A DNA stretch of 64,000 nt from Candidatus Competibacteraceae bacterium (lineage in GTDB: Bacteria > Pseudomonadota > Gammaproteobacteria > Competibacterales > Competibacteraceae): NCBI GenBank assembly GCA_003989085.1, contig RXIV01000003.1, positions 62,001-126,000 of the forward strand. The letters run 5' to 3'. Both the position numbers and the translations under genes were made by a program. Positions 1 to 8,829 of this stretch are shown one piece after another. Position 1 is the stretch's first letter. The number at the start of each line of letters is the position of its first letter. A model generated the notes under the pieces. That model made no database searches. It had not been told where the DNA came from and saw only the letters and a program-made list of their open reading frames with translations.

Positions 1-682
1 CACTGACCAGTCCACCAGCTTCCTGAACCAGCAACGCTCCCGCCGCAATATCCCATTCCTTCAGACCCATTTCCCAGTAAGCGTCCAAGCGCCCGGATGC
101 GATATAGGACAAATCCAGCGAAGCCGCTCCGGCTCGGCGGATTTCCATGCACTTGCCGAACAGGCTGTTGAAAAAGCCCAGATAAGCGGCTTGGCGCTGA
201 GGATGGCGGAACGGAAACCCGGTGCCGAGCAGCGCATTTTCCAGCCCGCTAACCCCGCTGACCCGCATCCGCCGGTCGTTGATCTGAGCGCCTTCGCCCC
301 GCGAGGCGGTGAACATCTCCTGCCGGACTGGATCGTAAACCAGGGCCGCTTCCAACCGGTTTTTGTGCCGGAAGGCGATGGAAATGGCGAAGTGGGGAAT
401 GCCGTGCAGAAAATTGGTGGTGCCATCTAGCGGATCGATGACCCACTGATATTCGTCCTGTCCAAGTTGCTGGCCGCTTTCCTCGGCTAGGATGCCGTGG
501 TTGGGGTAGGTCTTGCGTAAGGTTTGGATGATGTCCTGCTCAGCCTGTACGTCCGCTTCGCTGACAAAATCATTGCGCTGTTTGGCGGTGACGGTCAGCC
601 GCTCAAGCTGATCAAAATGGCGTAACAGGATGCGGCTGGCGCTCAGGGCGGCGCGTTTAGCGATGGTCAAAACCGGATTCAT
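1..682 (-). CDS. suhB: Inositol-1-monophosphatase SuhB (3' end cut by window)
   Basis: Hydrolyses inositol phosphates with Mg2+; in E. coli SuhB also takes part in rRNA antitermination. The reading frame is open from an ATG at 682 to the window edge, giving about 227 residues of a family that is usually about 265, so only the C-terminal end is missing. Family motifs visible: AEESG (metal-binding Glu), the DPLDGTTNF box near residue 86, and WDIAAGALLVQEAGG near the end, which carries the second metal-binding Asp. Start chosen at MNPVLTIAKRAAL, matching the usual SuhB N-terminus. It runs leftward out of the window; upstream lies a decayed transposon patch. Confidence 0.93.
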   Translation of the reverse strand, partial: MNPVLTIAKRAALSASRILLRHFDQLERLTVTAKQRNDFVSEADVQAEQDIIQTLRKTYPNHGILAEESGQQLGQDEYQWVIDPLDGTTNFLHGIPHFAISIAFRHKNRLEAALVYDPVRQEMFTASRGEGAQINDRRMRVSGVSGLENALLGTGFPFRHPQRQAAYLGFFNSLFGKCMEIRRAGAASLDLSYIASGRLDAYWEMGLKEWDIAAGALLVQEAGGLVS

Positions 683-783
683 GGCGGGATCGGATCGGTG
701 GTGGGACAGGGCGCTGGGCAACCAGCGTAAGCAACCGTCATCATAACAGAACCGGATCGCCCTGGAGTGCTGTATCCGGCGGC

Positions 784-1350
784 CTACCTACTCTCGATCT
801 GCTGCCGTGATATAGCAACCAACCAGTGGTTATTGATGGCTGGGTTTAACTGCTGCCTAACCCATAACTGTGAAGGGAGGGTTATTGAGCAGATGATGGA
901 GCAACTTTTCGATTCTTCAAGGACTCTATTTTCTGCATAAGGTCTGGGTACTTTTAGACAGGCCTTTAATCGGTATTTAACCGTCCCAAAAATGGTTGAA
1001 TAAGGAACGTCTAACCCATGTGTTTCTTTAAGCCAAATTTGGATCGCCTTATAGCTCACCATCCCTTCAGGCTGGGCCAACTTTTCCTTTAGTTGCAATT
1101 GAATTTATAGCGGGATGGAAGGCGCTAAATTTCCACCTCGATAATTTAAATGGAGTAAACCATGCAGTCCGTTTCTTCGATAGAGATTCACCCATTGACC
1201 AATAGAAAATTGACTACGATTGAGCAATTTCCCTAATGCTTTACGAGTGATGGCTTGTCCTGTTTTATACCAATATAGCAACTGCAACCGCTCACGCTTC
1301 CGTACATCTTTCTCTTGCTTTAGCAAGATTTCTAACTCTTCTTGAGACTC
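784..1350 (-). pseudogene. IS630-type transposase remnant (HTH part, in-frame stop)
   Basis: The translation resembles the N-terminal winged-helix part of IS630-type transposases: one piece has RERLQLLYWYKTGQAITRK and GLHGLLHLNYRGG, the next LAQPEGMVSYKAIQIWLKE followed by GLDVPYSTIFGTVKYRLKA and KVPRP. Both pieces are in the same frame, separated by a TAA at 1105-1107 where intact relatives read through. A further in-frame TAA lies upstream near 1349-1351, so the true start is lost too. After KVPRP (about 950) the similarity stops and the DDE catalytic domain is absent. Not functional. Local AT content is higher than in the flanking genes, as expected for imported DNA. I saw no terminal inverted repeats. 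Confidence 0.75.
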
Positions 1351-1441
1351 TTAAATTTTTTCAAATACACGACAAATAGTTTAATTCCTCATTTTCAGTA
1401 GTTATAATAGTAAATTATTTTAGTAGTATTTAGTATTAGTT

Positions 1442-1779
1442 TTGACGATTTCAATAAAATCTTACTTGGATAAATTCACTTTAACATCGGCGTTGCTGCA
1501 TGAATACTCGTTGGATAACCCTCTTTATGATGTCGATACGTGTGTTCTTGGACTGTTGCAGAGCGTGAGCGCGATAGAGGTCATCTATCCAAAAAACAAT
1601 CACATCAAGCAGCACGAATACGACACGGAACTGTACGATGCGCGGCATCTGATCGAGAACTTTTTCGCAAAACTCACGCGCTAGCGCGTGCTATTACAAC
1701 ACGTTACGATAAAGCCGCTTGAGGCTTTTTTCAGCTGTTTACCTTTGTTTACCTTGCTGCCGCTGTCGTCGTTAATTGA
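1442..1779 (+). pseudogene. IS5-family transposase C-terminal remnant
   Basis: The frame beginning at 1442 contains YPKNNHIKQHEYDTELYDAR then HLIENFFAKLTR, the C-terminal block with the catalytic Glu of IS5/IS4-type DDE transposases (usual form: YKxRHLIENFF). It stops at 1682-1684, but the next frame continues with RAITTRYDKAA, another stop, then GFFQLFTFVYLAAAVVVN and a stop at 1777-1779, matching the usual RAIATRYDKTARNF...IWLN ending. So at least one frameshift and one nonsense change separate it from an active gene, and the N-terminal two thirds are missing. It lies beside a different transposase remnant on the other strand, making this interval a small insertion-sequence graveyard. Confidence 0.75.
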
Positions 1780-1837
1780 GGACACGCCCTGGCATACCAT
1801 TGCCAGCGAAAATTCTGTGTGGTCCACAAGAATCTGC

Positions 1838-1880
1838 GAAAAACTAGACAAAGGCCGTGCGACGGATTGCCGTACGGCCT
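1838..1880 (-). terminator. Possible terminator hairpin downstream of the phasin gene
   Basis: A 7-bp inverted repeat (AGGCCGT at 1852-1858 with ACGGCCT at 1874-1880) has a smaller ACGG/CCGT stem inside it. On the minus strand it is followed by TTTGTCTAGTTTTT, an imperfect U-tract. It sits about 70 bp past the phasin stop codon, beyond the tandem repeats, so it would end phasin transcription. The interrupted U-run makes the call moderate. Confidence 0.45.
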
Positions 1881-1944
1881 GGTGAAGCTTGGTGAAGCTT
1901 GGTGAAGCTTGGTGAACTTGGTGAACTTGGTGAACTTGGTGAAG
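1881..1944. repeat. Short tandem array: three 10-mers then three 9-mers
   Basis: GGTGAAGCTT occurs three times in a row (1881-1910), followed directly by GGTGAACTT three times (1911-1937) and a last partial GGTGAA. The 9-mer is the 10-mer with AGC shortened to AC, so the array probably grew by slippage in two steps. It lies just past the phasin stop codon (1953, minus strand), between the gene and a hairpin. Confidence 0.9.
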
Positions 1945-1952
1945 ATGGACGC

Positions 1953-2342
1953 CTATTTTTTCAGCGCCAGCACGCTTTGATTTAGCGCCTCAACTCGCTG
2001 GGTTAATTCCTGAATGTCGTTCTGGGTGGGGACACCCATCCGGCGCAACACTTGGGCGACCCGCTCCTGAAACAGTTCTTCCAGGCGGTCGAACTGCTCG
2101 TTGGCCTTACCCCGGAATTCAACCACCTTGCCTTTGGCTTCTTCAAACTGAGCTTCGGCGGCTTGCTTGGCGCGTTTTTCCACACCCTCGCCTTCCTTCA
2201 CCAGAGCTTGGAACAGCTTCTCGCTTTCTTCTTGGGTCTTGGCGAAAGCGCCCAGACCAGCCAGCCAGATGCGGTTGGCCGATTCACGGATGTTGGCGAC
2301 GGCAGGGGCTTCAACGATAGTCTGTAACGCAACGCTTGTCAT
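1953..2342 (-). CDS. Phasin, PHA granule-associated protein
   Basis: Small amphipathic helical protein that coats polyhydroxyalkanoate granules and influences their number and size. The 129-residue product has the form of the PhaI/PhaF-type phasin family: NRIWLAGLGAFAKTQEESEK near residue 23, then a long charged helix rich in Ala, Glu and Lys, and a C-terminal segment (NDIQELTQRVEALNQSVLAL) that looks like a short coiled coil. No signal peptide or membrane segment. An AG-rich GGAGAG lies just upstream of the ATG. Transcribed alone; no PHA synthase is in the window. It indicates that the organism stores PHA. Confidence 0.88.
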   Translation of the reverse strand: MTSVALQTIVEAPAVANIRESANRIWLAGLGAFAKTQEESEKLFQALVKEGEGVEKRAKQAAEAQFEEAKGKVVEFRGKANEQFDRLEELFQERVAQVLRRMGVPTQNDIQELTQRVEALNQSVLALKK

Positions 2343-2463
2343 GATACTCTCCTCAACTCAACGTCTTGATTCAAATACCGGTTTTATAAGCGCCGGCGGA
2401 GTTTCAAGCTGTATTGGAGCTTACTTTAGCGATGAAAATTAGAGTGAACACCCTACCTGTGTT

Positions 2464-3498
2464 TCAATCGATCAACCGCCAGCTCAGCGTTTCCCCGGCG
2501 CGTAACGGAATCAATTGATCGTCACCGAATGGCAGGGTTTCGGGAACCTGAGTGGATTGGCGTTGCAGGGTGACAGCGCCAGTATTACGCGGCAGACTGT
2601 AGAAATCCGGGCCGTGAACACTGGCGAAGGCCTCCAGTCGATCCAGCGTCCCAGCGGCGTCGAAGGTCTCGGCATACAGTTCTAGCGCAGTGTAGGCGGT
2701 ATAACAGCCGGCGCAGCCACAAGCCGCTTCCTTGCCCTGGCGTGGGTGTGGAGCGCTGTCGGTGCCGAGAAAAAATTTGGGATCGCCACCCGTCGCCGCC
2801 CGGATCAATGCTTGCCTGTGGCGCTCGCGCTTGAGGACGGGCAGACAATAATAATGGGGCCGGACGCCACCCTGAAAAAGCGCGTTGCGGCTATAGCGCA
2901 GATGGTGGGCAGTGATTGTTGCCGCGACAGTGACTGGCGCTTCCCGCACAAAATCCGCCGCCTCCCCGGTTGTAATGTGCTCCAGAACGATATTCAAGCC
3001 GGGAAAGTCGCGCACAAGCGTGATCAACACCTGCTCGATAAATACGGCTTCCCGGTCGAAAATATCCACGGCAGGATCAGTGACTTCACCGTGAATCAGT
3101 AACAGCATTCCGCAGCGCTGCATCGCCTCCAGCACTGGGTAAAGCCGGCGAATGTTCGTCACGCCAGCATCCGCATTGGTCGTTGCGCCCGCAGGATAGA
3201 GCTTGCTGGCCACCACATGGCCGGAGTTTTTGGCGCGGGCGATTTCGGCAGGTGGCGTTTGATCGGTCAAGTACAGAGTCATGAGTGGTTCAAAATCCAG
3301 ACCCGGCGGCACCGCCTCCAGAATCCGCGCCCGGTAAGCCAGCGCCTGTTGGGTCGTTGTCACCGGCGGACGCAAATTAGGCATGATGACGGCGCGGGCG
3401 AACTGGCGAGCGCTGTGCGGAACCACCGCGTGCATCGCCGCGCCATCGCGCAGGTGCAAATGCCAGTCGTCGGGGCGGATCAGGGTTAGGGTATTCAT
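2464..3498 (-). CDS. pyrC: Dihydroorotase
   Basis: Cyclises N-carbamoyl-aspartate to dihydroorotate in pyrimidine synthesis. Residues near the N-terminus give the zinc-binding HLHLRDG motif (residues about 13-19), and [17 protein letters not shown] holds the lysine that is carboxylated to bridge the two zinc ions; HGEVTDP and LEHITT supply further metal-ligand histidines, and GTDSAPHP the catalytic Asp. The product is 344 residues, the usual size of the class II enzyme. Start chosen at 3498 ([15 protein letters not shown]) because the 13 residues upstream in frame are not family-like. Divergent from argG, with 165 bp between the two starts. Confidence 0.95.
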   Translation of the reverse strand: MNTLTLIRPDDWHLHLRDGAAMHAVVPHSARQFARAVIMPNLRPPVTTTQQALAYRARILEAVPPGLDFEPLMTLYLTDQTPPAEIARAKNSGHVVASKLYPAGATTNADAGVTNIRRLYPVLEAMQRCGMLLLIHGEVTDPAVDIFDREAVFIEQVLITLVRDFPGLNIVLEHITTGEAADFVREAPVTVAATITAHHLRYSRNALFQGGVRPHYYCLPVLKRERHRQALIRAATGGDPKFFLGTDSAPHPRQGKEAACGCAGCYTAYTALELYAETFDAAGTLDRLEAFASVHGPDFYSLPRNTGAVTLQRQSTQVPETLPFGDDQLIPLRAGETLSWRLID

Positions 3499-3663
3499 AG
3501 GGTGGGTTCCGGGGCGACGGGTGGAATTTGACCGCAAATTATACGCTCCGCCCTGCCTTGACGAGTCCGGGCAAATCTTTAAGCTTGGCGGCTTGCTGCG
3601 ATCCGGATAGTGGAATCCGGGCTGCTTCGGTTTTTCAAACCATCGACATTTATGAGGAATATC

Positions 3664-4881
3664 ATGTCCGACGTTAAAAAAGTGGTGCTGGCTTATTCAG
3701 GCGGCCTGGATACCTCCGTCATTCTGAAGTGGCTACAGGATGTCTATCAATGCGAAATTGTGACCTTTACCGCTGATTTGGGCCAGGGCGAAGAATTGGA
3801 GCCGGCACGGCATAAAGCCTTGCTGGCCGGTATTAACCCTGACAACATTTTTATTGAAGACTTGCGTGAAGAATTTGTCCGTGATTTCGTATTTCCGATG
3901 TTCCGGGCCAATGCCATTTATGAAGGAGAATACCTGCTCGGCACGTCTATTGCCCGGCCGTTGATCGCCAAACGGCAAATTGAAATCGCGGTGCAGACCG
4001 GGGCTGACGCCGTCTCGCATGGGGCCACCGGCAAAGGGAATGACCAAGTACGCTTTGAACTGGGAGCGTATGCGTTAAAGCCGGATATCCGGATTATTGC
4101 ACCGTGGCGGGAATGGGATTTGCTGTCACGGGAGAAACTACTGGCCTATGCCGAACAGCACGGCATTCCGGTAGAAATGAAACGGGGCGTCCAATCGCCA
4201 TATTCAATGGATGCTAATTTGCTGCATATCTCTTATGAAGGTGGAGTGCTGGAAGACCCGTGGAATGAGCCGGAAGAAATCATGTGGCGTTGGAGCGTTT
4301 CACCAGAACAGGCGCCCGATCAGCCGCTGTATCTCGATCTGGAATACCAAGGTGGCGATATCGTCGCTATTGACGGCGAGGCGCTGACTCCCGCAGCGGT
4401 ACTCACTCGATTGAATCAACTGGGCGGTGAACATGGCGTTGGTCGGCTGGATTTAGTGGAGAACCGCTATGTCGGAATGAAATCGCGGGGCTGTTATGAA
4501 ACGCCCGGCGGAACCATCATGCTCAAGGCACATCGGGCGATGGAGTCGCTGACGCTGGATCGGGAAGCCGCTCATCTGAAAGATGATCTGATGCCGCGCT
4601 ACGCTAGTCTGGTTTATAACGGTTACTGGTGGAGTCCTGAACGGAAATTATTGCAAACCCTGATTGATGCTTCCCAGTCTCAGGTCAACGGCGTAGTCCG
4701 GATTAAACTGTACAAAGGCAATGTGATCGTCGCAGGCCGCCAGTCGAATGACAGCCTGTTTGATATGAATATTGCGACCTTTGAAGATGACGCTGGTGCT
4801 TATGACCAGAAAGATGCTGGTGGTTTTATCAAGCTCAATGCCCTGCGGATGCGAATTGCGGCATTGAAAGGGCGACGCTAA
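3664..4881 (+). CDS. argG: Argininosuccinate synthase
   Basis: Joins citrulline and aspartate with ATP in arginine synthesis. The ATP-binding P-loop [10 protein letters not shown] lies at residues 9-18, followed by the expected [10 protein letters not shown], the citrulline/aspartate-binding [13 protein letters not shown] and the [12 protein letters not shown] block. 405 residues, normal for the type 1 enzyme. Start set at [14 protein letters not shown]; the frame extends 18 codons upstream but those residues are not conserved. A GC-rich hairpin follows the stop. Confidence 0.97.
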   Translation: MSDVKKVVLAYSGGLDTSVILKWLQDVYQCEIVTFTADLGQGEELEPARHKALLAGINPDNIFIEDLREEFVRDFVFPMFRANAIYEGEYLLGTSIARPLIAKRQIEIAVQTGADAVSHGATGKGNDQVRFELGAYALKPDIRIIAPWREWDLLSREKLLAYAEQHGIPVEMKRGVQSPYSMDANLLHISYEGGVLEDPWNEPEEIMWRWSVSPEQAPDQPLYLDLEYQGGDIVAIDGEALTPAAVLTRLNQLGGEHGVGRLDLVENRYVGMKSRGCYETPGGTIMLKAHRAMESLTLDREAAHLKDDLMPRYASLVYNGYWWSPERKLLQTLIDASQSQVNGVVRIKLYKGNVIVAGRQSNDSLFDMNIATFEDDAGAYDQKDAGGFIKLNALRMRIAALKGRR

Positions 4882-4889
4882 TCCGGGGT

Positions 4890-4912
4890 GCCGGCGCCAT
4901 GACCACGCCGGC
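4890..4912. other. GC-rich hairpin between argG and the next gene
   Basis: GCCGGCG (4890-4896) pairs with CGCCGGC (4906-4912) across a 9-nt loop. There is no T-run, so it is not a classical terminator; it may weaken read-through or protect the argG 3' end. Confidence 0.45.
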
Positions 4913-4945
4913 TAAAGATTGTTGGTCGACGGGAGGAGTATGGCG

Positions 4946-5701
4946 ATGAATGTAATGAGAGTGGATGCCGGGCGTGGCTGGAATTGGATTGTTGAAGGCT
5001 GGCAATTGTTTGCCAGAGCGCCGGGAATATGGATTGTCCTTCTGCTAATTTATTTTGGCATCAATATGGTATTGTCATTGATTCCTCTGGTTGGTGGCTT
5101 GGCCTATCTGCTGCTGTCGCCGGTGCTGACCGGCGGAATCCTTTATGGCGCGGATGCGCAGGCGCGGGGTGAAACGCTCGAAATCAGCCATCTGTTCCGG
5201 GGCTTTCAGGATCAGGGGCGGATGGGGCCATTGGTGATGCTGGGCCTCATTAATCTAGCTGGCTATGTGTTGATGGGGCTGGTGGCGATGGGCTTCGTCG
5301 TGGGCGGCATTGCCACTGGGGTAGTGCTGGACAATCCAGGACAGGGAATTACCCCGGATATGATTGAAGGCCTATTTGGCATTGGTTTTATGGTGCTGAT
5401 GCTCGTGGAGCTAACGCTCTGGGCCGTGATCATTATGGCGACGTTTTATGCCGTTCCACTGGTGATGCTGGGCCAGCAGGATGCCTGGCCAGCCGTGCAG
5501 GACAGCATCGCCGCCTGCTGGATCAACATGTTGCCTTTGCTGGTGCTGGGCCTGATCGGGCTGGGGCTGGCGATCATCGCGGCGGTTCCTTTTGGCCTTG
5601 GATTTCTGGTTCTGTGGCCGGTGATGACCTGCGCAATGTACGCCAGTTACCGGGAGGTGTTTGCGGAACCGACGCCAGTCCGGGTGACTTTAAGAAAGTA
5701 A
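4946..5701 (+). CDS. BPSS1780-family integral membrane protein
   Basis: A 251-residue protein with about five to six hydrophobic segments, alternating with short loops, and the start pattern RGWNWIVEGWQLFARAPGIW typical of the BPSS1780/DUF2189-like membrane proteins of proteobacteria; function unknown. Other family-like segments are LLLSPVLTGGILYGAD and FYAVPLVMLGQQDAWPAVQD. Start: GGAGG at 4932-4936 is 9 nt from ATG 4946 but only 3 nt from ATG 4940, so 4946 (MNVMRVDAGRG) is the better start. Follows argG by 64 nt on the same strand but is separated from it by a hairpin. No catalytic motif seen. Confidence 0.75.
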   Translation: MNVMRVDAGRGWNWIVEGWQLFARAPGIWIVLLLIYFGINMVLSLIPLVGGLAYLLLSPVLTGGILYGADAQARGETLEISHLFRGFQDQGRMGPLVMLGLINLAGYVLMGLVAMGFVVGGIATGVVLDNPGQGITPDMIEGLFGIGFMVLMLVELTLWAVIIMATFYAVPLVMLGQQDAWPAVQDSIAACWINMLPLLVLGLIGLGLAIIAAVPFGLGFLVLWPVMTCAMYASYREVFAEPTPVRVTLRK

Positions 5702-5710
5702 ACTAGAATA

Positions 5711-5743
5711 CCGGCGCAGTCCGGTTTATTGAGACTGCGCCGG
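5711..5743. terminator. Perfect 11-bp hairpin between convergent genes
   Basis: CCGGCGCAGTC (5711-5721) and GACTGCGCCGG (5733-5743) form a perfect 11-bp stem with an 11-nt loop, placed just past the stop of the rightward membrane protein and before the stop of the leftward PilZ gene. No U-run on either side, so it is a probable bidirectional stop or 3'-end stabiliser rather than a textbook intrinsic terminator. Confidence 0.55.
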
Positions 5744-5788
5744 CTGCCGAAACAGGGATTGAAAGTGTGCTGGAATGGATTGGCGTCG

Positions 5789-6148
5789 CTAAAATTTGAG
5801 ATCCTCGATCAATAGCTGGAGCTGCAACAGGGCGTGGGTGTCCATATTCAGAATACGGAAACCGGTATCGTAAAAATCCGGGTTGACATCTCGCCCACAC
5901 CAAAGGCTTTCCGCTTCCAGATGGATGCGCTGATTTGGGCCGTTTTCCTTGGGAACATCAAGCCACAACCGGAATATCTGGTGGGATAGAATGGGTTTAT
6001 CACTGACTAGGCGTATCCCTTCCTTGTTGATATCGACGATATGGCCCAGCAGCTCCTGAGTGTCCTCGTTATAAACGCGCAGATACAGGATCAGATACCA
6101 GCGTTTGATTCTGCGCTGTTCAGCGCCGGGGGAGTTGTCGGAAATCAT
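5789..6148 (-). CDS. PilZ-domain protein (probable c-di-GMP binder)
   Basis: PilZ domains bind cyclic di-GMP through an RxxxR box and a (D/N)xSxxG box. Here QRRIKRW lies near the N-terminus and GHIVDINKEGIRLVS supplies the second box, with Asn in place of the usual Ser; the beta-strand pattern continues to ESLWCGRDVNPDFYDTGFRI. About 119 residues, a stand-alone PilZ. Start set at 6148 (MISDNSPGAEQRR), preceded by a good AGGG six bases upstream; an in-frame ATG at 6199 adds 17 residues but has no clear ribosome site. No partner c-di-GMP enzyme lies in the window. Confidence 0.8.
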   Translation of the reverse strand: MISDNSPGAEQRRIKRWYLILYLRVYNEDTQELLGHIVDINKEGIRLVSDKPILSHQIFRLWLDVPKENGPNQRIHLEAESLWCGRDVNPDFYDTGFRILNMDTHALLQLQLLIEDLKF

Positions 6149-6260
6149 GATGCCCTCATATTGTGATGCGTCGTGGACCGAGGATGGGCCATCCGTCATA
6201 GCGGCGGTGGATCGCCGGAAAATACTAAAGTGGCTTTTGGGGAAGGTAGGCGTGTGGCGT

Positions 6261-6890
6261 TCAGGCCGGTACGGCAGGGTTCAAACTGTAGGTGACCGTC
6301 AGGCTGGCCTGATCCAGCACATGTCCGGCCAGCGCAGCCACTACCTCTGGGCCGGTGAACGCGCCTTCCACCGGACAGCGGTCGACATCCAGCGCGTAGA
6401 GCGTGAAAACATAGTGGTGAACGATGCTGTCGTTCCACGGTGGGCAGGGTCCGTCATAGCCGAAATAGTCACCCGCCATAGCCGGATCGCCAGCAAACCA
6501 CTCCCGGTAATTGTTAACACCTTGCCGGACGCCGCGTGGTCCCTCTGGCCCCGGTTTACCCCCGGCAGTGACACCGTGTGAGAATTCACCTGCCAGAATC
6601 TGCGCCGGTTCGGGCGGCAAATCGACCAGAATCCAGTGAAAGAAATCAGCGCGGGGCAAATTGGCCGGCACCTGCCGCCCTTCCTGATTGACATCGTCGG
6701 CTCGGGTCGGCACATCCGGATCGTGGCAGATCAGCGCCAGCGAGCGAGTTTGCGGCGGCAGATTGCTCCAGGTCAATGGCGGATTAGCGTTGGGACCCAG
6801 TACAACGTGTTGTGCCGGATCAGCCACGCCAAATGCATAATCGGCGGGGATTGGCTGTTGATCGCGCAATACCGGACTAGCAAGCTTCAT
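6261..6890 (-). CDS. YbhB/YbcL-type PEBP (Raf kinase inhibitor-like) protein
   Basis: Phosphatidylethanolamine-binding-protein fold; bacterial members are of uncertain role. Visible family features: NPPLTWSNLPPQTRSLALIC followed by HDPDVPT (the ligand-pocket DPDxP motif), FFHWILVDLPP, YFGYDGPCPPWNDSIVHHY (pocket GPxPP..HxY block) and FTLYALDVD. Length 209, somewhat longer than E. coli YbhB, because of an insert after the DPDVP motif. Start at 6890 (MKLASPVLRD) has AGGAG about 8 nt upstream. No signal peptide, so probably cytoplasmic. Confidence 0.85.
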   Translation of the reverse strand: MKLASPVLRDQQPIPADYAFGVADPAQHVVLGPNANPPLTWSNLPPQTRSLALICHDPDVPTRADDVNQEGRQVPANLPRADFFHWILVDLPPEPAQILAGEFSHGVTAGGKPGPEGPRGVRQGVNNYREWFAGDPAMAGDYFGYDGPCPPWNDSIVHHYVFTLYALDVDRCPVEGAFTGPEVVAALAGHVLDQASLTVTYSLNPAVPA

Positions 6891-7083
6891 AGCGTTTTCT
6901 CCTTCCATCTTCAACTTCGAAGAATGATTTTTAATCCCGGACGGGTTCTGACAACCGGGCCAAGCTTTATCGATCCATAATAACGCATACGCTGATAAAC
7001 CCGATCAACTTGCCGCCCCGGCCGATTTTCTGCTGCCGCACCGGGGATCGAACACCGCGAACTGCTTAGGAAACTGCCAAATT

Positions 7084-8742
7084 ATGAGCGATCCCACCCT
7101 GCGCAGCGGAGCCGGACAGAGCATCCCTCCCGACCCGATCCTCGCTGAGGCCAATCGGGATGAAATGTCGTTGTTCGATCCAGAATCGCCCGCTGATTCA
7201 GCAGCAGCGGACACCAAACCGATCCCCAGACCGCCGATTACGCCCCCCGTTCCGGTCAAGAAAAAAGGTCAGCATGCCATCCTGCAACGCGCGCCGCTCA
7301 AAACAACGCTGCATATGGTGGGGCTGTTACTGATCATGTTCAGCATCACCATGCTGCCGCCGATGGCTGTTGCGTGGTACTACGATGGTTATGTGGTCGT
7401 CATGCCATTTGCGGAATCACTTGGCGCCATGCTGGGATCGGGCTTGCTGTGCTGGCTGCCGGTGTGCCGACTCAAGGTTGATCTGCGTAACCGTGATGGT
7501 TTTATCGTCGTGGTGGCGTTCTGGTTTTTACTGTCGCTGCTCGGCGCCTTGCCATTTATGTTATCGGAGAACCCGCACATGGCGCTGGTCGATGCGGTCT
7601 TTGAAACTGCGTCCGGGCTGACGACTACCGGCGCCACCATTCTCTCTGAACTGGACAAGACACCCAGGGCCATTGTGTATTACCGTGCGCAATTGAATTT
7701 CCTCGGTGGAATGGGCATTGTAGTATTAGCGGTGGCGCTGTTGCCTATGTTGGGTATCGGGGGCATGCAACTTTATAAGGCGGAAACACCAGGGCCAATG
7801 AAGGATGAGAAACTCACCCCTCGTATTACCGAGACTGCCAAGAATCTCTGGTATATCTATGTCGGACTGAATATCGCTTGCACTCTATCTTTCTGGGTGG
7901 CGGGGATGAGTTTTTTTGATGCGATTTGCCATAGCTTCGCTACCATAGCACTGGGCGGATTTTCTACTCACGATGCCAGCATCGGTTACTTTCAGAGTCC
8001 GAAAATTGAATTGATAGCCGGCTTTTTTTCAATATTAGCCGCAGTTAATTTTGCTCTGTATTTTCTGGCTTGGCGTTCACGCAGCTTAAAAGCTATTTTC
8101 TACGATGCAGAGTTTCAGTTCTGCATGATGGTATTTGCAGGGATCATCACAGCAGCCTGTAGTTATCTGTATATCAGCGATAAATTTCCATTGTGGGAAT
8201 CCATTTATCACGGTTTTTTTCAGGCGGCATCCATCATCACTGATAATGGTCTGGTCACTACTGGTTACCCAAGCGATTGGCCATTATTTGTCCCATTGCT
8301 ACTGTTATTAGGCAGCTTTTTTGGAGGTTGCGTTGGTTCAACCTGTGGCGGCATCAAGGCGATCCGCTTTTTATTATTGTATAAACAAAGTGTGCGCGAG
8401 GCTCGCTTATTGATTCGGCCTACCGCACAGATTGCGGTTAAATTAGGCAGCCATCCGGTTCCGGATCGAGTGATGCAAGCGGTTTGGGGATTTTATTATC
8501 TGTATATCTTCAGCTACTGCCTTTTCTCGCTGGCGCTGGTCGCGTTCGGCGTGGATATCGTGACGGCATTTGGATCGGTCGCTGGCTGTATGAATAATAT
8601 GGGCGTCGGTTTGGGTGAAACAGCTGGCAATTTCGCACCACTAAGCGATGCATCCACTTGGGTTCTGGCGCTGTCCATGATTGTCGGTCGGCTGGAAGTA
8701 TTTCCATTGCTGCTGCTGTTTTTACGGGATTTCTGGAAGTGA
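7084..8742 (+). CDS. TrkH/KtrB-type potassium uptake channel protein
   Basis: Potassium-translocating membrane subunit of Trk/Ktr systems. The four selectivity-filter-like regions are recognisable: ASGLTTTGATIL, ATIALGGFSTHD, ITDNGLVTTGY and CMNNMGVGLGET, each followed by a hydrophobic helix; the end SMIVGRLEVFPLLLLFLRDF is characteristic of TrkH. 552 residues. Odd point: about 70 residues before the first membrane helix form a Pro- and Asp-rich, probably unstructured extension (PIPRPPITPPVPVKKKG); typical TrkH starts close to the first helix. No trkA is present in the window, so its cytoplasmic regulator must be elsewhere. Confidence 0.9.
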   Translation: MSDPTLRSGAGQSIPPDPILAEANRDEMSLFDPESPADSAAADTKPIPRPPITPPVPVKKKGQHAILQRAPLKTTLHMVGLLLIMFSITMLPPMAVAWYYDGYVVVMPFAESLGAMLGSGLLCWLPVCRLKVDLRNRDGFIVVVAFWFLLSLLGALPFMLSENPHMALVDAVFETASGLTTTGATILSELDKTPRAIVYYRAQLNFLGGMGIVVLAVALLPMLGIGGMQLYKAETPGPMKDEKLTPRITETAKNLWYIYVGLNIACTLSFWVAGMSFFDAICHSFATIALGGFSTHDASIGYFQSPKIELIAGFFSILAAVNFALYFLAWRSRSLKAIFYDAEFQFCMMVFAGIITAACSYLYISDKFPLWESIYHGFFQAASIITDNGLVTTGYPSDWPLFVPLLLLLGSFFGGCVGSTCGGIKAIRFLLLYKQSVREARLLIRPTAQIAVKLGSHPVPDRVMQAVWGFYYLYIFSYCLFSLALVAFGVDIVTAFGSVAGCMNNMGVGLGETAGNFAPLSDASTWVLALSMIVGRLEVFPLLLLFLRDFWK

Positions 8743-8829
8743 AGCAGCAAGGTTGGAGGTTAACATTCTGTCCACGACTTGATTTCTCAGTAAATATAAC
8801 ATGTATTCATGTGGATTAAGAGTTCAAAG

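Noticed and set aside
1881..1944. Possible CRISPR array
   Set aside because: The repeat units are 9-10 bp with no spacers and no cas genes are near; it is a simple tandem repeat.
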